Source of the DNA: Promineifilum sp.
GTDB lineage: Bacteria; Chloroflexota; Anaerolineae; Promineifilales; Promineifilaceae
DNA length: 64,000 nucleotides
NCBI GenBank assembly: GCA_020634335.1
Contig: JACKBY010000007.1
Coordinates: forward strand, 62,001-126,000
Direction of reading: 5' to 3'
A model generated the notes under the pieces. The model saw only the letters and a list, made by a program, of their open reading frames with translations. It was not told the DNA's origin and ran no database searches. A program made the translations under genes and the position numbers. Shown here piece by piece: positions 61,779 to 64,000 of the stretch (its first letter is position 1; every line of letters begins with the position of its first letter).

Positions 61779-62988
61779 GTCCGTGATGCCACCTCTGGAC
61801 GCCTTCGGGCTTGACTACTTGCGCCTGGTACTGGAGATTGACGCCCACCACATGGACGGCTACGTCGATAGCTATTACGGCCCGGATACGATCAAGGCCG
61901 AAGTGGAGGCCGCCCCACCCCAAAAGCCGGAAGCCCTGCTGGCGACCGTGGCCGACCTGCAAGCGCGCATTCCAGACGTCGATCCGGTCCGCGAGCAGTA
62001 CTTGCGGGCCGAGCTACGCGCCATCGAGTGCACGGTGCGGATGCTGAACCACGAGACGTTTGATTACCTGGACGAGGTCTACCACATCTACGACGTGCGC
62101 CCGACACTGGTGGACGACTCCCGGTTCGAGGCCACGCATCGGGAGCTTGACCGCGTATTGCCTGCCGGAAAAGATGGCGCAACGCTGGCGGAACGCCTCG
62201 ATGCCTGGCACAAGCGCTTCGAGATCGCCGTCGAAAAGGCGTTGCCGTTGCTGGAATTGGTTCGGGCTGAAACTTATCAGCGAACGACCACCCTCATCGA
62301 TCTGCCCTATAACGAGAGCATCGAAGTGACTCTGGTGCGAGACCGGCCCTGGGGCGCTTACAACTGGTATCTGGGCAACGGCCGATCCCTGATCGAATTT
62401 AACACGGATATACCATTGCAAGCCACTTCGCTATTAGGAACTTTTGCCCACGAAGGGTATCCCGGCCACCATACCGAGGCCATGTTAAAAGAGAGAGCGC
62501 TCTATCTACAAAAAGGTTACGCGGAACAAGCGGCCATGCGCCTCCATTCCCCCGCAGCGGTCATTGCCGAGGGCATCGCCACAACCGCGCTCGACATGAT
62601 CTTTCCCGGCGGCGAGCATCACCAGTGGAACGCCGAGTTCTTGTTTCCGGCTGCGGGCATTGCCGCCGACGGTACAACGGCCGAGACGCTGCATGGCGTC
62701 AGCGAAGCCGGCGAAGCGCTGCGCTACGTAACCGGCAACGCCGCCATTCTCTACCACACAGGACAAATAAACCGAGAGCAAGCCATCGAGTATATACGGA
62801 CGTACGGGCTGGCAACGGCTGCGCGGGCCGCTAAGAGCTTTGACTTTCTGAGCCACCCGCTCTATCGCTCTTACATCTTCACCTACTCCATCGGCCACGA
62901 TCTGATTATGAACACAGCCGATCCGGTGACGACTTTCCGCCGGCTTCTAACCGAGCAAGTATTGCCGTCTCACCTAATCACTTTATAG
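61771..62988 (+). CDS. DUF885-like zinc peptidase-like protein
   Basis: 405 residues. The site HEGYPGHH (H227, E228 ... H233, H234) matches the HE-x-Y-P-G-H-H motif of DUF885 proteins, a zincin-like family related to M32/M3-type carboxypeptidases; the downstream Glu in AEGIAT is the likely third ligand. It is shorter than typical DUF885 proteins (~550-600). It overlaps the CoA-transferase A gene by 8 bp (ATGGATAA) and lies 10 nt before subunit B, so it is part of that operon. ATG 61786 is an alternative start. Confidence 0.72.
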   Translation: MDKSVMPPLDAFGLDYLRLVLEIDAHHMDGYVDSYYGPDTIKAEVEAAPPQKPEALLATVADLQARIPDVDPVREQYLRAELRAIECTVRMLNHETFDYLDEVYHIYDVRPTLVDDSRFEATHRELDRVLPAGKDGATLAERLDAWHKRFEIAVEKALPLLELVRAETYQRTTTLIDLPYNESIEVTLVRDRPWGAYNWYLGNGRSLIEFNTDIPLQATSLLGTFAHEGYPGHHTEAMLKERALYLQKGYAEQAAMRLHSPAAVIAEGIATTALDMIFPGGEHHQWNAEFLFPAAGIAADGTTAETLHGVSEAGEALRYVTGNAAILYHTGQINREQAIEYIRTYGLATAARAAKSFDFLSHPLYRSYIFTYSIGHDLIMNTADPVTTFRRLLTEQVLPSHLITL

Positions 62989-62998
62989 CAGGAAGCAC

Positions 62999-63769
62999 AT
63001 GGACGAGTCAAAGAAGATTACCTCATCCGAGTGGATGATCGTGGCGGCGTCGCGCGCCCTACAGGGTAGCCGCACGGTCTTCGTCGGCGTCGGGCTGCCC
63101 AACATCGCCTGCAACCTGGCCCGGCGCACCCACTCCCCGGAAATGGAGCTTGTCTACGAGAGCGGCGTCTTTGGAGCGCAGCCGGCGCGCTTACCCCTTT
63201 CCATCGGCGATCCGACCCTGGTGAGCGGGGCAACATCCGTTGTCAGCATGGCCGACTTGTTCATGCTCTATCTGCAACGGGGCTTAATCGACATTGCCTT
63301 GCTGGGGGGCGCGCAGATCGACAGGTTCGGCAACCTCAACACGACGGTTATCGGCGACTACCACAAACCCAAGATCCGCCTGCCCGGCTCCGGCGGGGCA
63401 TGCGAGATCGCCATCAATGCCCGGCGCATCTTCATGATCATGCGCCTTTCCAAACGAGCGTTTGTGCCCAAAATAGACTTTATGACCAGTCCCGGCCACC
63501 TCGACGGTGGGGATGAGCGCGTCCGACTGGGGATGCCCGGCTATGGGCCGGACAAGGTTATTACCGATAAAGCGCTTTTTACTTTCGACAATCCTGAACG
63601 GGAAATGACGCTGGCTGAACTGGCGCCAGGCGAAACAATCGAGAGCGTACAGGCCGTCATCGGCTGGCCGATACGCGTAGCTAACCAGATACGACAAATG
63701 AGCCTACCCTCGGCCGCCGAGCTGACCGTCGTTCGCGAGCACCTTGATCCACAGGGGTTGTACCGTTGA
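62999..63769 (+). CDS. CoA-transferase family I, subunit B
   Basis: 256 residues. VFVGVGLPNIACNLA and ELVYESGVFG hold the beta-subunit signature, where the Glu of the E-S/N-G motif is the catalytic residue of family I CoA-transferases; ALLGGAQIDRFGNLNT and LPGSGGACEI follow in the normal order. It pairs with the subunit A gene at 60855. The relation to glutaconate CoA-transferase and IpdB-type ring hydrolases leaves the substrate open. Its end overlaps the next start by 4 bp (TTGA). Confidence 0.85.
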   Translation: MDESKKITSSEWMIVAASRALQGSRTVFVGVGLPNIACNLARRTHSPEMELVYESGVFGAQPARLPLSIGDPTLVSGATSVVSMADLFMLYLQRGLIDIALLGGAQIDRFGNLNTTVIGDYHKPKIRLPGSGGACEIAINARRIFMIMRLSKRAFVPKIDFMTSPGHLDGGDERVRLGMPGYGPDKVITDKALFTFDNPEREMTLAELAPGETIESVQAVIGWPIRVANQIRQMSLPSAAELTVVREHLDPQGLYR

Positions 63770-64000
63770 AACCCATCACCCGCGTCGTTCGCTATATTCT
63801 TGCCGGCCTTCTGGTGCTTCTGGTGGCTGGGCTGGTCGTCGGAACGATCTACGTCATCGCCGCCAACAATCGCAATGCCGCGCGGCCGGAGGCCGTAGCG
63901 GCCATGGCTGGGAATGAATTCGTTGCCGTCAGCGAGCCGGCCGACGAAGACTGGATCGTTTTCTCCCCCACCGGACAAAACCCAACGACGGGTTTCATCA
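63766..64000 (+). CDS. Possible membrane-anchored alpha/beta hydrolase, 5' part only
   Basis: Open frame from TTG 63766 to the window end (78 codons seen). A hydrophobic helix at about 10-33 (ILAGLLVLLVAGLVVGTIY) is followed by an exposed region ending FSPTGQNPTTGFI, which resembles the N-terminus of alpha/beta hydrolases with an N-terminal anchor (dienelactone hydrolase-like). The fold cannot be confirmed because the catalytic part is missing. It overlaps the CoA-transferase B stop, so it belongs to that operon. Confidence 0.5.
   Translation, partial: MKPITRVVRYILAGLLVLLVAGLVVGTIYVIAANNRNAARPEAVAAMAGNEFVAVSEPADEDWIVFSPTGQNPTTGFI

Noticed and set aside
1..64000. CRISPR arrays, tRNA or rRNA genes, insertion sequences, prophage genes
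   Set aside because: I looked for regularly spaced repeats, tRNA-like cloverleaf sequences and transposase or integrase motifs and saw none.

Overview
The window looks like a chromosomal segment of a GC-rich bacterium, most likely a Chloroflexota member of the Anaerolineae/Promineifilum type. That placement is an inference from gene content (MoxR-DUF58-DUF4129 cluster, PSP1 protein, bifunctional FTCD, CxxC-less Mrp, many Thr/Pro-rich anchored surface proteins) and protein style; no 16S or other marker RNA is present. Coding density is high, genes sit in short overlapping operons (many ATGA-type junctions), and starts are often TTG or GTG. I see no tRNA, rRNA, CRISPR array, transposase, integrase or prophage gene.

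Layout. 1-4.4 kb: a GNAT-like gene cut by the window edge, then the succinate dehydrogenase operon sdhCDAB closed by a palindromic terminator. 4.5-10.4 kb (minus): UTP-glucose-1-phosphate uridylyltransferase and the operon rseP-like site-2 protease, HEAT protein, AEC permease, degenerate peptidase-MA-like protein. 10.4-12.9 kb: glmS behind a consensus promoter and what reads as a glmS self-cleaving ribozyme with an enlarged internal insertion. 13-19.5 kb: PHP phosphatase, SDR oxidoreductase, RNase II/R-type exonuclease, an ABC exporter pair, histidine phosphatase. 19.6-23.6 kb: murJ, recA with a LexA-like operator, and an S1-repeat protein with a near-consensus promoter.

23.6-28.3 kb (minus): the operon PSP1 protein - HD hydrolase - small effector-associated-domain (EAD)-like protein - moeA, preceded by mrp. 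28.4-32 kb (minus): iscX-nuoB-nuoCD-nuoI, a partial complex I operon led by a tiny Fe-S assembly protein. 32-36.7 kb: a homologue of the tRNA-queuosine mannosyltransferase (GTDC1/QTMAN family), two methyltransferases and an orphan zinc-ribbon DNA methyltransferase. 36.8-43.4 kb: moxR-DUF58-DUF4129, FTCD and an M23 lipoprotein. 43.5-48.5 kb (minus): rplY, a family-39 glycosyltransferase, a fused MFS/spermidine synthase-like protein and a Lit-like membrane protein. 48.7-54 kb: DUF2267 protein, G5/beta-propeller lipoprotein, and a fusion of a glycoside-hydrolase-like domain to an O-antigen ligase. 54-56 kb (minus): KtrA/TrkH-type potassium uptake. 56.2-59 kb: tandem membrane-anchored C39-like peptidases with TPR tails. 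59-64 kb: a delta-1-pyrroline-5-carboxylate dehydrogenase-like enzyme, then a CoA-transferase whose two subunit genes flank a DUF885-like metallopeptidase, and the start of an alpha/beta-hydrolase-like gene.

Best candidates for something new: the expanded glmS ribozyme, the EAD-like protein in a housekeeping operon, the bacterial QTMAN homologue, the hydrolase-ligase fusion, the C39-TPR pair, and the iscX-nuoB coupling. Several genes also have a -10 hexamer only 7-9 nt before the start codon, suggesting leaderless mRNAs. All functional calls come from reading motifs by eye; no database search was run.
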